Assembly (NCBI GenBank): GCA_001939145.1
Contig: LSRX01000048.1
Location: forward strand, 960,808 to 1,024,807
From: Symbiodinium microadriaticum
Taxonomy: Eukaryota > Sar > Dinophyceae > Suessiales > Symbiodiniaceae
DNA length: 64,000 bases
Direction of reading: 5' to 3'
Shown: piece after piece, positions 44,831 to 55,743 of the stretch
How positions within the stretch are numbered: position 1 is the stretch's first letter
Layout of the letters: each line of letters begins with the position of its first letter
Position numbers and translations under genes: made by a program
The notes under the pieces: generated by a model
What the model saw: only the letters and a program-made list of their open reading frames with translations
What the model was told of the DNA's origin: nothing
Database searches by the model: none

Positions 44831-45130
44831 TCACTCAATCATGCAGACTCGTATGCAGTACCACATCCAGGGCGCCATGTCTGAATTCTGATGCTCGCAC
44901 ATGCAGAATAACTCATACTCAGCAGACTGTGGGTTGTTCATGCTTATCCACGGCTCTGGGGGCCCGGCTGTCGCCCGATCCAGCTTGGGCCGAGGCCTCG
45001 AGGGTGAACAAAAAGGCCAGGCCCATACATCAGCCAGAAAAGCTGTAATACAACAGCGCCCTGGTTCACCCAACAACGCTGCGCTTCAAAACCCTCATAG
45101 ATCGATAGTGAAGATGCAAACCAGTACAAA
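44831..45130. other. Open frames on both strands, undecided
   Basis: Minus-strand frame 44944-45336 includes a hydrophobic segment (AVVLQLFWLMYGPGLFVH); plus-strand frame 44901-45140 is also open. No splice evidence. Confidence 0.25.
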
Positions 45131-45136
45131 GCTAAC

Positions 45137-45824
45137 TTGAACGTCTCTCCACCCTCTCCAGAAGACTCTCGGGGCTTATATACGGTGGTTAATAACCCAA
45201 TATTTAAGGGTTGGACTTGTAGTGACCATTTTTTGATGTGTCGGGAAGGCACCGCAACAAAGTGTGACCGGGAAAACCATATACTCGCCTGTGATAGTGT
45301 TATTGGGCCTAACGGCCTGCCTACTAGTACCAACAAAAAACACCCCAGGAAGGAACTCCAAGCAAGCCCCAGCTGCAGGTTATGGCGCTTATGGGTCGAT
45401 CCGGAAACTAACCGACATTCATGGGGAACGTTCTGTGACTTTGCAATTTAACGGTACAGGGTCGAACTTGGGGAGATTCGAATTCATGGAGAGCAAGCTT
45501 TGAGTGGTTGGAGCCATATAAAGCAACGCTGTGAAAGACCTGCTTTGTGCCACACTGCTCCGGGAACCGCGTTGTCAAGACCGAGAACCCTCACTTTTGG
45601 CTCCGAAGCGAAACTATAATTACACCGCTGTAGTACAACCCAAACTATGGGAAGACTGTTGCACCGGTTTCGGGCGTTCAGCCCGAGCAGAACGAATCGG
45701 ACTGCCGAAAGCCAAGATCCAGGCAGTGGAGGAAGCCTGTCGACTTACAAGGCTTCGCGGGGAGATACCACCAGCAGTTCTTGCGAAGACGGCCGCAAGT
45801 GTTGTTGCTTGTCCTATCTACTAA
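45137..45824 (+). CDS. Candidate plus-strand coding region, fragmented
   Basis: Three protein-like plus-strand segments: 45137-45451 (DSRGLYTVVNNPIFKGWTCS), 45264-45503 (YGAYGSIRKLTDIHGERSVT, ending FEFMESKL) and 45531-45824 (LPKAKIQAVEEACRLTRLRG). The last two share a frame, with two stops between. The opposite strand is less convincing here. This could be a gene with unrecognised introns or a decayed insertion; I cannot decide. Confidence 0.3.
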
Positions 45825-47560
45825 TATGGCACACCACCTTGGACCCTGCTGGCAGATTCTTCAGGCCACATGAAGGTTGTGATTCTGTACTCACAACCGG
45901 GACCTAAACGCGCAATGAATTTGGTGTCTTAGTTTTGAGTACAATAAACAAATCCGCTTGTGCTCAATAAATGAGCAACATCTCCGGCTCAGATGCAGCA
46001 CGCCGAAGTCTACGCTAAACCCTCAATGTGATCCTGAACTCGTCAAGCTTTTTGAATCTTGATCGACCCGGATCACACAACCTGGTAGCGAAGTTTTCGG
46101 GTTCAGGCTGGAGCTTCGAGGTGAGGCGGTGATGAGGGTATGTGCAACGCAGCAGCCTTGTCAAAACAAGGCCTTTGCATCCGAACCGAACCATGTGCAA
46201 ATTCCCATTTCACAACAAGGCAGGGAGTAGCTTACGAGCCGAAGCGACCGAGCCCCGCGCGAGGTTGGCCGTGTGGAGGCCGCGACCTGGAGCACAGAGA
46301 TGCACAAAGGTCCAGGTATCAGCTTAGGTAGGAGAGCTGCCAAGAGGAAGCATCCCTATTTAGTTCCCCAGCTGACACTACGAGGGGTTTACGCTCGGGT
46401 ACGGCTCCGGCAATCCACAAACATGCTATGCACTATGTGCCAGGTGCCGTCTTGTCGACTAACGTAAGCACCCGACCGCTGGTTGCCAGCAGCCGTCCAT
46501 CGCCATGACGGACAAGCAGCTGGCTCAAAGACTTAGCGCTCGCATGTTATGAAGCACGGGAACAGAGTCTTTGATGCTGCCAGACGAGCCACTTAGCTTG
46601 TTCTGCAGTTGTGGTGACATGAACTGGATGCGATGGTTTCTGACACGCAAGGACCCTTTGTTTGCTTGGTTGCATCGACTCTTGCGTGGCCTTGGTCCAG
46701 AATACTGCGGCTTTCGTCTCTACTTGCAACCTTGCGACCCAACTTGATCCAATCCAACTCTTTGAGTGCGGCTCATGCACTGCCGGTGCAGAGAGATATG
46801 AGATATGCAAGAAAGAGCACCTATTGCTTTTCCTTATCTATGAAGCATCGTAGCAGCTTGCAGCGACTGCAACCACGGAATGCGGTGTTGATGCGATCGG
46901 CCACTCGAGCTTCTCGCTAGGAAAGACATAGTGTGGAGGGACTCCTCCAGGTTGAGCCTAGAACCAAGCCATGGAACCATCGTGATGACAAACATATTAT
47001 GTCAACATGGAGAGATAAAACCGTATAATGTATACCGAGGTATATGAGCACATATAGCATAATATCATGACATGTATTAATACATATAGATGAACCAAGA
47101 CGGTACAGCAATATGTATGTACACGCAGCTTGGATCCGACCAATGGCTTGAGGTTCACAGTCTGCCACGTTGCATGTGGCATGTGGGTTCACAAGAGGGC
47201 GTTGTGCAAGAGCTGTCAGTTCTCTTGGGGCTTGCGGTGCAAACACCCCCCAAAAAGAAGGCATATTAACATAAGCCTCGGGTGCCTTGAGAAGACTATT
47301 TTGGTATGTAGAGTACGCAGAAACCTGAGATTCCTGCATAGACTACGTGGTAGACAATGCGTAAGCCTGCGTGAATTCCACGCCAGCTCTCTAGTTCGTT
47401 CATCCATCTCAGGGGGACGGCGGCGGCCCTGACACTCTGCAGACTCTGTGGTCCGCGACAGCAAGGCTTTTCTAGTGATCTGTATCTCTCTCTGTGTGTG
47501 TGTGGGTGTCGGATACAATTGCTTCTTCGCTGCAGAGCCTAGTGTACAACATGTTGGTGT
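45825..47560. other. No clearly supported gene
   Basis: Minus-strand frames at 46547-46810 and 46917-47339 (YVNMPSFWGVFAPQAPRELT) are mildly protein-like. Nothing has a splice pair. Confidence 0.3.
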
Positions 47561-47566
47561 CTATTC

Positions 47567-47866
47567 TTGAGCTGTGCACAACCACGGGAAGAACTATGCC
47601 AACACATCTGTGGGTACATGTTGCATATTGCTCCCGCGATTCTCGAGCGCACCTGTCCCAGTGAGTGCGTAGAGGACCTGGTTGATGGCATATGGTGCCT
47701 GGCAGCCACAGGACAGATCGAGCATGTGGTGAACTTTCAAAGAGGCACAGCGGAGCTCTACTCACAAGCAAGAATCCAAACAGCAACCGGCCCGCTAGGG
47801 CTTACAAGTATATTGGCTGAGCCCTTCGAGTCTACATGCTCCGGAACGTATCCTTTCGAATCATGA
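47567..47866 (+). CDS. Candidate ORF, unknown
   Basis: A 99-codon plus-strand frame to a stop with good protein character (ILERTCPSECVEDLVDGIWC, then LAATGQIEHVVNFQRG). It is on the strand opposite to most genes here and lacks a domain match, so it may be chance. Confidence 0.3.
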   Translation: MSCAQPREELCQHICGYMLHIAPAILERTCPSECVEDLVDGIWCLAATGQIEHVVNFQRGTAELYSQARIQTATGPLGLTSILAEPFESTCSGTYPFES

Positions 47867-48297
47867 TCTGCCTCTGTCTGCAGCTGAGCTCCTGACAAAT
47901 TGGAAAATCAAGATGAAGCCGCCAATCCTCAGACGGAAACATGCCAACGATAAGTCGTCGATAACCTGGCATATCGACAGCCACCGTAGCGGGGAGACTG
48001 ACAACAGTCACTGCGGCCGTCGCCATGGTCGTCGACACCACTGTCACCAGCATCACCATCACCATCAAGTGCCGTCTCCGGACACCCACCAAAGAAAGCA
48101 TCGCCATAACACATCATAATTCCCTTCACCCCTTTGCCTGTCATGAGCCATCACTACACCATCAGCACCTGACTCACCTTCATACGTGGTGTAGTAATCA
48201 GGCAGACGGCATTGCTGTGATGAGTAGCACGAATTATTAGACTGGCCAATAACACTAACTTCTTGACTGAATTATTCAAGTGCTCAGGCTAGGATCG

Positions 48298-48510
48298 CTA
48301 GGAGCCCGTGCAGCAACAGTGCACAGCACCGGAGCGTGCTAGCCAGGCTCGACATTGGGTTTCTGAGGACCGCCTAAGACGACCCAAGTCGAGATCCTCA
48401 GCCTCAGCGACTCCGGGGGCTGGAGGGAGAACACGCCTAGGCGTGACCTCAGGCTCTTGCAGTGTCGCAGCTTGGAATACCGCGATGAACACGCCCTTCT
48501 CGTAGAAGGC
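48298..48510 (-). CDS. Terminal exon, unknown gene
   Basis: After an excellent acceptor (CCTTTCCCCCTCTTAG) the frame reads FYEKGVFIAVFQAATLQEPE, then VTPRRVLPPAPGVAEAEDLD, and ends CCCTGS at TAG 48298-48300. 70 codons, phase 0. The upstream exon may be the frame at 48820-49227. From 47867 to 48297 no other gene was seen; a CATCACC-rich patch lies near 48045-48070. Confidence 0.6.
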   Translation of the reverse strand, partial: AFYEKGVFIAVFQAATLQEPEVTPRRVLPPAPGVAEAEDLDLGRLRRSSETQCRAWLARSGAVHCCCTGS

Positions 48511-48819
48511 CTAAGAGGGGGAAAGGACAAAGGGAGGATGATCCTCCTTGTGCCTGCCTGTCGCAGCTTCAAATTCCTATACCCAGACTTCAGCCCTGCC
48601 GCCTGAACCTGAAAACTTGAATCTGCAATCTTGCCATGCACTCCACACCGAAAGTGTAGTTTAGCATGGTGACTTTGGCGAGGACGACAATACTGGCATT
48701 GCAAACACAGGTAATAGCACATGGCACAGGGATGAAAACATGAACTCTATGAGAGGGACTTTGCTTCAGCTTGCCACATGTGTGCTGTCTATACATGCTC
48801 TTCATACAAAGCTCGGTGC

Positions 48820-49227
48820 CTACATCTTTGCAGCGTGGCAATCCGTCGCACGCAGCCCCCAGCAAAATACGACTTCTCCTTTCGAGACTTCGTGAATTCC
48901 GGCCCTGTGCGTCCATGACAGCTCCGAGCCCAGAGATACAAACAACCAGTCCTGAGTATCCAAATATCGCAGCTCCTGGGACCCACCTTCGACTACATCT
49001 ACCAGTTCATCACACAGCAAAACGTTGTAGTAATCCAGAATTTCTTTCTGCTGCCCACGCCGTGCTAGCTGCAATTTTGTCTCTTCCTTCAGTATGCTAC
49101 AAAGATCCACTGTTCCCCGTGCCTCCCAGAACTCGGGAGGGAGGAAACCCGGTCGTGGGAGACTGGAGAGCTTGATGTCCTCCGATTCTCTGAGTCTGCT
49201 GGTAGCTACGAACGTGCTCGCGAGCAT
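48820..49227 (-). CDS. Coding exon, soluble helical protein
   Basis: From an ATG at 49227 (or an acceptor CTACCAGCAG nearby) the frame is open for 135 codons to TAG at 48820-48822: RLRESEDIKLSSLPRPGFLP, PEFWEARGTVDLCSILKEET, KEILDYYNVLLCDELVDVVE. Convincing amphipathic and acidic sequence. It may be a first coding exon, with a GTGCGA donor inside the last 20 codons leading to the terminal exon at 48298-48510, or a complete small gene. No domain recognised. Confidence 0.6.
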   Translation of the reverse strand: MLASTFVATSRLRESEDIKLSSLPRPGFLPPEFWEARGTVDLCSILKEETKLQLARRGQQKEILDYYNVLLCDELVDVVEGGSQELRYLDTQDWLFVSLGSELSWTHRAGIHEVSKGEVVFCWGLRATDCHAAKM

Positions 49228-49268
49228 CGAGCATCTGTAGATCTGTGTGTATCTTCGTTTGTCATAGA

Positions 49269-49440
49269 CACAGAGAGAGAGAGAGAGAGAGAGAGCAGAG
49301 AGAGAGAGAGGGAGAGAGAGAGAGAGAGAGATATATATATATATATATATATCATAAATATATATATATATATATATACACATTTATTACTATATTATGT
49401 ATGTGTGTGTATATATATATATATATATATCTGTGTGTGT
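49269..49440. repeat. (GA)n, (TA)n and (GT)n microsatellites
   Basis: GA (49269-49330), TA (49331-49378, with an ATCATAAA break), a second TA (49411-49430) and GT (49431-49452). It lies upstream of the 49227 ATG and would form part of its promoter or 5' flank. Confidence 0.9.
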
Positions 49441-49863
49441 GTGCGTGTGTGTTGCGGATTTGTTCTGTTGTCTTGTGCCTGTGTCGACATCAGCAGTCGA
49501 AAGATGCGAGTTCCATAGAGTTGGAGTAGCTGGGCTTGCACGGGTGACTGCGTTGTGCTGCACTTCCGTTCAACGTCGGGATACGTCGGGGAGCTTCACT
49601 TTGGATGCTTGTATATTTTTCTGGGGGACGAGGGGGGGCAGAGCGTTTCCACACAGAATCTCCAAGTTGGGGCACTGGACTTGATTATTCGGGACAAAGA
49701 CTTCCAAAATTATTCTGATTATCTGTGGGCTGTGCTACAATGCTCGATGAAACTCGCCAATACACCAAGGACTCAAACGGGAGTTTGAGACCCTGGGACA
49801 TTCCAAGGTATCACGGTATCACATTTTATACAGGAAGCATCCCCAAAAACTCCACTTCAGAAC

Positions 49864-49959
49864 GCAACGGTCTGGTCCCCACACAGGCCACAGGTCCTCA
49901 TCGGTCTCCGTGAAGAACCACTCGAACTTGCGCCCCTTCCATTTCTCGTCGTTGGGATC
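49864..49959 (-). CDS. Internal exon, acidic aromatic segment
   Basis: 96 bp, 32 codons, phase 0, after acceptor CTCAAAGCAG. It reads DPNDEKWKGRKFEWFFTETD, then EDLWPVWGPDRC, rich in Trp and Asp/Glu and clearly protein-like. The donor (TGC/GTTCTG) is weaker. Family unknown. A plus-strand frame at 49555-49788 is also open but unsupported. Confidence 0.55.
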
Positions 49960-50627
49960 CTGCTTTGAGTGTAACGAGTGTAGTTACAGTTTGCATGGGC
50001 TCCTGTTGCTTTTGTCTCGGAAGGGGGGGGGGTATTCGGATCTCAAAACAATCGCCGTGGCAGGACACTGCGCAGGACCATGCTGCATGCTGGCTGCCCT
50101 CTCCTGTTTCCACGCATCAGAGCTGTCACCTGACAGTTGGAGTTGGGGTTCTGCACAGCCTCACACAGCATCCTCATGGCTCTTCTAAATGCATGAAGCA
50201 TCCCTATGGTTGTTTTTGCTCTTGTCTTTATCTTAACTTGTACTTCCAGACACGTACAGGAACCCCAATTCAGAATAGCTCCGATCTAGCCACAAGGTGA
50301 TGGACTTTGGTTTTGACAAACCCTCTTGACTCTGCGCGATTCCTGCTGCAAAGAAAGAACTCCCAAGGCCGGGACCACTTCGCCCTTGCCCGGGATTGCC
50401 GCCCTGGGTTTCAGGAGTCAAGCTGGAAAACCGAACGACAGGTCTGCATGCCTACAACGATGCGACATTGACATGCATTCAGCATGAAGCACATTCTGGG
50501 CCTGACCTCGTTGCCTCGACCCGACCGGCCGTCCGGCATGTTTTGCTTCCAGGGCTATGACGAAGTTCGTGCAGAGGTGGAGGTGTCACTATGACTCATC
50601 GCCGTGATAGTAGTTTCAGGTTTGCAA

Positions 50628-50958
50628 CTAGTTCTTGACACCTTGTGGAAGTAGCAGAAACAAGTAGGTGTAACTACTAGCTAAGCCAAATGCCTGAACA
50701 CCCTCCTGCCTGATGTCAGCATCCCTGAACCTCTGACACCAAGCTGCCAAAAAAGCCAGGCCGGAGAGGGCTACGGACAGCAAGAAGCCTCGGCTCTCCA
50801 AGAAGAAGCTCGATGTCTTGCCAGCGTGCGGAGGGACAGGCAGCTTCTTTCGGCTAGGCCGGAAACCGATAAGGTGTACATGGTGATTGCCAAAACCCTT
50901 CTTGTCGTCATCGTGAAACTGTAGATAGGTTTCCGGTCCTGCAGCAAAAAATTCTAGT
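50628..50958 (-). CDS. Terminal exon with membrane segments
   Basis: After acceptor GTCCCCCCAG (50958, phase 1) the frame runs 109 codons to TAG at 50628-50630. It starts LEFFAAGPETYLQFHDDDKK, has a basic middle (GFRPSRKKLPVPPHAGK), a hydrophobic helix (GFLLSVALSGLAFLAAW) and a second short one near the C terminus (SSYTYLFLLLP). Probably a membrane protein C terminus. Between 49960 and 50627 there is only a weak candidate near 50330-50410 (AIPGKGEVVPALGVLSLQQE). Confidence 0.6.
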
Positions 50959-51009
50959 CTGGGGGGACGGAGTTCATGCGAACGCAGCGTTTGTGCCTGT
51001 CGGGTCCTG

Positions 51010-51420
51010 GAAGCGGGCATGTGTATGGGGCTTAGGGGGAATGCCCATATCGGGACGGCTGTTCGGAGTCCCACTGAAATGCACGGACCAATTGCCAATG
51101 CTCTCACAGCTGCTTCCACGCTCGACGAAGGACTGAGTATTGATCTGCATCTGAGAGAGCCGATGACTTTTCAAGATGCAGTTGGAACTGAGGGCCTCAG
51201 AACTAGAAACAAGCCTGGCAAGGCTCATCCATACTATTTTTTCACCTGCGCGTCTTTTGCTTCTTGCTGCGCTTGCGCTAATGGCTTCGCCATGCCAATC
51301 AACACGGCGCTTTGTCACGTGCTGCCCCTCAATGTCTTTGGAGGCACAAGATGTTTTGCAGCACTGACTAGGCAGCGTAGCGCGTCCGCGCAAAGTTCCG
51401 CTCAACGCCGCAACAGTCAA
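51010..51420 (-). CDS. Candidate upstream exon of the same gene
   Basis: An open minus-strand frame with good protein character (SKDIEGQHVTKRRVDWHGEA and GSSCESIGNWSVHFSGTPNS). It is 50-450 bp upstream of the terminal exon at 50958. A plus-strand frame (51176-51367) overlaps and is also protein-like, so the call is tentative. Confidence 0.4.
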
Positions 51421-51799
51421 CGGGAAGTTCGCCCCCGATGTGTCTTACTGTTCTAATAGAAATGACTGAAATGACCATTGAGTCCTTGAGTACAGGGTCT
51501 GTACGCGTTACCCTTCCACAATCGACGACCCCAGTGTTCAGTCCCAGTGCGCATTTGTGGCTACAGTGTGCCACGGAAAGCGGTCAGGGACATACTCTGC
51601 GCCCGGACAGACCTTCTTTTCACGGATCTGCCGCCCTCCCGTACCGAGGCCGCCCAAGAAGCCCCATGATTATGCCAAGTGATCTACATCGAAGAGTCCG
51701 AAAACGCATCATGTGGCATGAGACAAGCAGGATTTTAATGTTTGGGTACAGTGACATTGCTGATTCCTGTTGATACTGAGATTTGATCCCTGGACTGAA

Positions 51800-52430
51800 T
51801 TATTGTGGGCCCAAGAAGGACGCTGAAACAGCTGAACCAAGAACACCGCCGGCAAAGGCCGAATTAGAAAGCATCGTGGGACTGCAACGCCTGAATCTCG
51901 CGCCATGCTGACCTCGGGGACAAACTAAACTGCTGCTTGGCTCGAGCAGTCTCTGAACGATTTCTAGGGTAAAGATTGTAGTCATCCATGCAGCAGCTGT
52001 CAAGCTGATTTTAATCGTGGCACTACTCATCGAATAACCGAATGAAGTATGATCAGCCAAAGCTTGTCCATACTGAAACCGTTGCTGTTGGACAGGCTGG
52101 CGGACATGCCGGCGCAGATGAGGGTCACTTCAAAAAATGATGCATCTCCTATAGACAAGATACATCCCGTGCCACGGATACATACACTTGTACAACTCGA
52201 CATACATATACATATACATATACACGCATACATTGTTAGCACTCGCGCTCGACGCATCAGGCGAGGTGTAGGGGGAGCCGAGCTTACAACAGTAAGAGCT
52301 AAGGTCGTTTCGACCCCAGCCACCAAGATCCTTTCGACCACCAAACCAAGGGCTGGAAGACCGGCAATTTCGCTGGTCCACAGTTCAGCGAGCAACCTAA
52401 AACTAACCTCCAACATCTCCATACATACAT
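51800..52430 (-). CDS. Probable exons of a membrane protein
   Basis: Two adjoining minus-strand frames. 52027-52430 contains EMLEVSFRLLAELWTSEIAG, ALGLVVERILVAGVETTLAL and, after a CATA-rich stretch that is probably intronic, FFEVTLICAGMSASLSNSNG. 51800-52060 contains IKISLTAAAWMTTIFTLEIV. Alternating hydrophobic segments suggest several transmembrane helices. Exon limits were not fixed. The upstream edge lies in an 85-bp tandem duplication (52351-52520). Confidence 0.45.
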
Positions 52431-52520
52431 ACACAGGCTGGAAGACCGGCAATTTCGCTGGTCCACAGTTCAGCGAGCAACCTAAAACTAACCTCCAACA
52501 TCTCCATACATACATACACA
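52351..52520. repeat. 85-bp tandem duplication
   Basis: The segment starting GGCTGGAAGACCGGCAATTT at 52351 is repeated at 52436 without visible change. Because 85 is not a multiple of three, the second (upstream on the minus strand) copy changes the reading frame of the exon it overlaps. Confidence 0.9.
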
Positions 52521-52539
52521 TACATACACAGACATACAG

Positions 52540-52575
52540 ACAAACACACACATATATATATATATATATATATGC
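52540..52575. repeat. CA and (TA)n microsatellite
   Basis: Short CACA then TA run followed by a poly-C stretch. Confidence 0.8.
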
Positions 52576-52802
52576 TACCCCCCCCTCATGTACCTACCTT
52601 TTTCTGTTCTTTAAATGCATTTTTCCGTGTCAACCCCTGGCGAGGGCTTTAAAACACGTCAATACAGGACATGAAGAAATGTAGAAGTGTGGAGCTAGCT
52701 AGGAATGCATTTGTGGTGTTCCTTGGGGGAGTCGGTTGGACATTGCAAACATCCCAAGTATCGGTCACGCACCAGCCCTGTTCATGTTTGATCGTATTAG
52801 TT

Positions 52803-52809
52803 GCTACTG

Positions 52810-52850
<41 letters not shown>
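52803..52850. repeat. (ACT)n trinucleotide at left palindrome edge
   Basis: About 48 bp of ACT units, the short counterpart of the expanded array at 56144-56545. Confidence 0.85.
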
Positions 52851-53251
52851 GCAACTACCGTTTTGCTGCTGCTGGTGCTGCTACTGCATCGCCGAGCGAA
52901 GGCAAACAACCATATTGAGCTTGCAAGCCGTTGCATGCAAGCAGTTGTCGGCTTTGAAGACTGGCTCGTTTCTACATCCAAAGCAGGACATGAACTTTGG
53001 AAGGGATAGCCACTCCAGCGGCAGCTCCTCTGATGGGGATGAGGACACCGGTCTGCGAGATTGGTCTTGAAGACCGAGACAGGCATCAAGGCTATGCACG
53101 TGCACATGTTGCCGATTTCTTGACAGATGTCCTGCCCACTTCGGTCGAACGTGCTGGGACGGCTAAGACTCCCGACCCTGAGCCAGACAAGTCTGTTTGG
53201 AGGGCTTGCGATCGTGGCTGAAGTAGTCGATAACTTGCGGATCGGAGCAGC

Positions 53252-53413
53252 TGCAGGACTGGGTGCTCAGCGGGGGTTTCGATCCACGCCGGGGTCGTTC
53301 CCGCACTCTTCCCGCTGCTCAGCCGCCGTCGGTGGCGCAGTCCAGCTTATCGATTTCGTGCCTAGGTTGCAGTGGAATGACTTGGAGGTCGCTACAGCAT
53401 GACAAGACCGAGG
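53252..53413 (+). CDS. Exon of gene duplicated in palindrome, left copy
   Basis: The plus-strand frame after acceptor GATCGGAG reads QLQDWVLSGGFDPRRGRSRT, then LPAAQPPSVAQSS, and ends HDKTE before a strong donor (G/GTAAGC at 53414). Phase 1 at its end. The next plus-strand exon could begin in the CCCGAAAG or CGACACAG region near 53652-53664; two protein-like frames compete there (VSFWRVGEARSRESSPPAAV and FGGWEKLEAESPLLLPRFAG), and only the first fits the phase. Upstream plus-strand frames at 52889-53060 (NHIELASRCMQAVVGFEDWL) may be earlier exons. Unknown protein. Confidence 0.5.
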
Positions 53414-53651
53414 GTAAGCGAACATGATCGAAGTTGTGCTACCAGGTTGTCCTACAAGCCACAGCCATGTGCATAGTGCAAGTCACACTCGTAGGGACCG
53501 GGCTGGCAGTGCCGTCGCAGTCGCCGTGGTCGCTGTCAAAAGCGTTGTTTTTAGCCTGTAGTTCTGTGAAGTAGCTCTAGGCTACTTATTACCGTTTAGC
53601 GCTTTCAGGCGCTCCTGTCAAAACCCTGAAACCCAGGAAAACAACCCGAAA

Positions 53652-53870
53652 GTGTTTCCGCAGTGCGACACAGTCAGCTTTTGGCGGGTGGGAGAAGCTC
53701 GAAGCCGAGAGTCCTCTCCTCCTGCCGCGGTTTGCAGGATGGAGCCAGTTATGGTCAGGTTCGGGCGCCTCGGAGGCAGATTTTGAGAAAGCCATGAACC
53801 AGCACAGCAGCGAGTATTTGTGCGATTGGCGTTTTTTTCGGCGGTATCTTTGTGGGTGTAAAGAATGACT
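53652..53870 (+). CDS. Possible last exon of the palindrome gene, left copy
   Basis: The phase-compatible frame (VSFWRVGEARSRESSPPAAV, ending MVRFGRLGGRF) stops near 53785. A second frame (FGGWEKLEAESPLLLPRFAG, ending RRYLCGCKE) stays open to TGA 53867-53869 and looks equally coding. I cannot choose between them. Confidence 0.4.
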
Positions 53871-53954
53871 CCATGCCATGGATTCACACGATCACATGAA
53901 GGCACACATCTGTGCACTGCCCTCTCTATTTCTCTATACCTCTAATTACCTCCA

Positions 53955-54070
53955 CATATTATATATATATATATATACACACACACGCATATATGCGAAA
54001 GCAGAACATGTATGCATGCATGCATGCATGCATGCCATGCATGTATATATATATATGGTACCCCCCCCCA
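53955..54070. repeat. TA, CA and (GCAT)n microsatellites with poly-C, left arm
   Basis: Mirror of 54923-55043 in the right arm; microsatellite lengths are nearly identical in the two arms, which is unusual if the arms are old. Confidence 0.85.
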
Positions 54071-54214
54071 TGTACCTACCATTTCCCTTCTTGTACAAGT
54101 CATCGTGCTCTCTACACAGTCCCCCACTAAATCGTGCTTTCGGCAAGTCCTCGACCGTGCTCTCCTATACAGTCGCAAAGTCGCGAAACCCGAAAGATCT
54201 CAGAACATTGAAAA

Positions 54215-54480
54215 ACCAATAAAAGCTGCACGCAGGAAACCCAAAGCATTGGAAAAACCAATAAAAGTAGCACATATGGAACCCAAAACATTGGAAAAAC
54301 CAATAAAAATGACACACAAGGAGCCCAAAACATTGGAAAAACCAATAAAAATGACACACAAGGAGCCCAAAACATTGGAAAAAACAATAAAAATGACGCA
54401 CAAAGAGCTCAAAACATTGGAAAAACCAATAAATATGACGCACAAGGAGCCCAAAACATTGGAAAAACCAATAAAAACCA
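54215..54480. repeat. 39-bp minisatellite, left arm
   Basis: Seven or so units containing CATTGGAAAAACCAATAAAA followed by a variable 19-bp part. Each unit is 13 codons (K-P-I-K-M-T-H-K-E-P-K-T-L-E type), so the array is open in a plus-strand frame from 54012 to 54830 and in the opposite strand too. Units differ by a few bases. The word TTGGAAAAACCAA is itself an imperfect palindrome. Confidence 0.85.
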
Positions 54481-54544
54481 TAAAAGCCATAATTTTCAAA
54501 CTATCTCCCGATGGTGGTGTCGCGCCTGGAGATAGTTTGAAAAT

Positions 54545-54790
54545 CATGGTTTTTATGGTTTTTATTGTTTTTTCCAATGTTTTGGGCTCCTTGTGCGTCA
54601 TAATTATTGGTTTTTCCAATGTTTTGAGCTCTTTGTGCGTCATTTTTATTGCTGTTTCCAATGTTTCGGGCTCCTTGTGTGTCATTTTTATTGGTTTTTT
54701 CCAATGTTTTGGGTTCCTTATGTGCTACTTTTATTGGTTTTTCCAATGCTTTGGGTTTCCTGTGTGCAGCTTTTATTGGTTTTTCAATGT
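54545..54790. repeat. 39-bp minisatellite, right arm (inverted)
   Basis: Reverse-complement array with one unit fewer and several substitutions relative to the left arm, so the arms are not simple copies at the centre. Confidence 0.85.
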
Positions 54791-55581
54791 TCTGAGATCT
54801 TTAGGGTTTCGCGACTTTGCGACTGTATAGGAGAGCACGGTCGAGGACTTGCCGAAAGCACGATTTAGTGGGGGACTGTGTAGAGAGCACGATGACTTGT
54901 ACAAGAAGGGAAATGGTAGGTACATGGGGGGGGGTACCATATATATATATACATGCATGGCATGCATGCATGCATGCATGCATACATGTTCTGCTTTCGC
55001 ATATATGCGTGTGTGTGTATATATATATATATATAATATGTGGAGGTAATTAGAGGTATAGAGAAATAGAGAGGGCAGTGCACAGATGTGTGCCTTCATG
55101 TGATCGTGTGAATCCATGGCATGGAGTCATTCTTTACACCCACAAAGATACCGCCGAAAAAAACGCCAATCGCACAAATACTCGCTGCTGTGCTGGTTCA
55201 TGGCTTTCTCAAAATCTGCCTCCGAGGCGCCCGAACCTGACCATAACTGGCTCCATCCTGCAAACCGCGGCAGGAGGAGAGGACTCTCGGCTTCGAGCTT
55301 CTCCCACCCGCCAAAAGCTGACTGTGTCGCACTGCGGAAACACTTTCGGGTTGTTTTCCTGGGTTTCAGGGTTTTGACAGGAGCGCCTGAAAGCGCTAAA
55401 CGGTAATAAGTAGCCTAGAGCTACTTCACAGAACTACAGGCTAAAAACAACGCTTTTGACAGCGACCACGGCGACTGCGACGGCACTGCCAGCCCGGTCC
55501 CTACGAGTGTGACTTGCACTATGCACATGGCTGTGGCTTGTAGGACAACCTGGTAGCACAACTTCGATCATGTTCGCTTAC

Positions 55582-55743
55582 CCTCGGTCTTGTCATGCTG
55601 TAGCGACCTCCAAGTCATTCCACTGCAACCTAGGCACGAAATCGATAAGCTGGACTGCGCCACCGACGGCGGCTGAGCAGCGGGAAGAGTGCGGGAACGA
55701 CCCCGGCGTGGATCGAAACCCCCGCTGAGCACCCAGTCCTGCA
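55582..55743 (-). CDS. Exon of gene duplicated in palindrome, right copy
   Basis: Exact mirror of 53252-53413, including the GTAAGC donor (55576-55581). The second copy of the gene points toward the first, so transcripts from both would converge on the minisatellite. Confidence 0.5.

Noticed and set aside
54012-54830. 272-codon plus-strand ORF across the palindrome centre as a gene
   Set aside because: Its length comes from a 39-bp minisatellite open in both directions and it starts in a GCAT microsatellite; no evidence of translation. Kept as a repeat feature.
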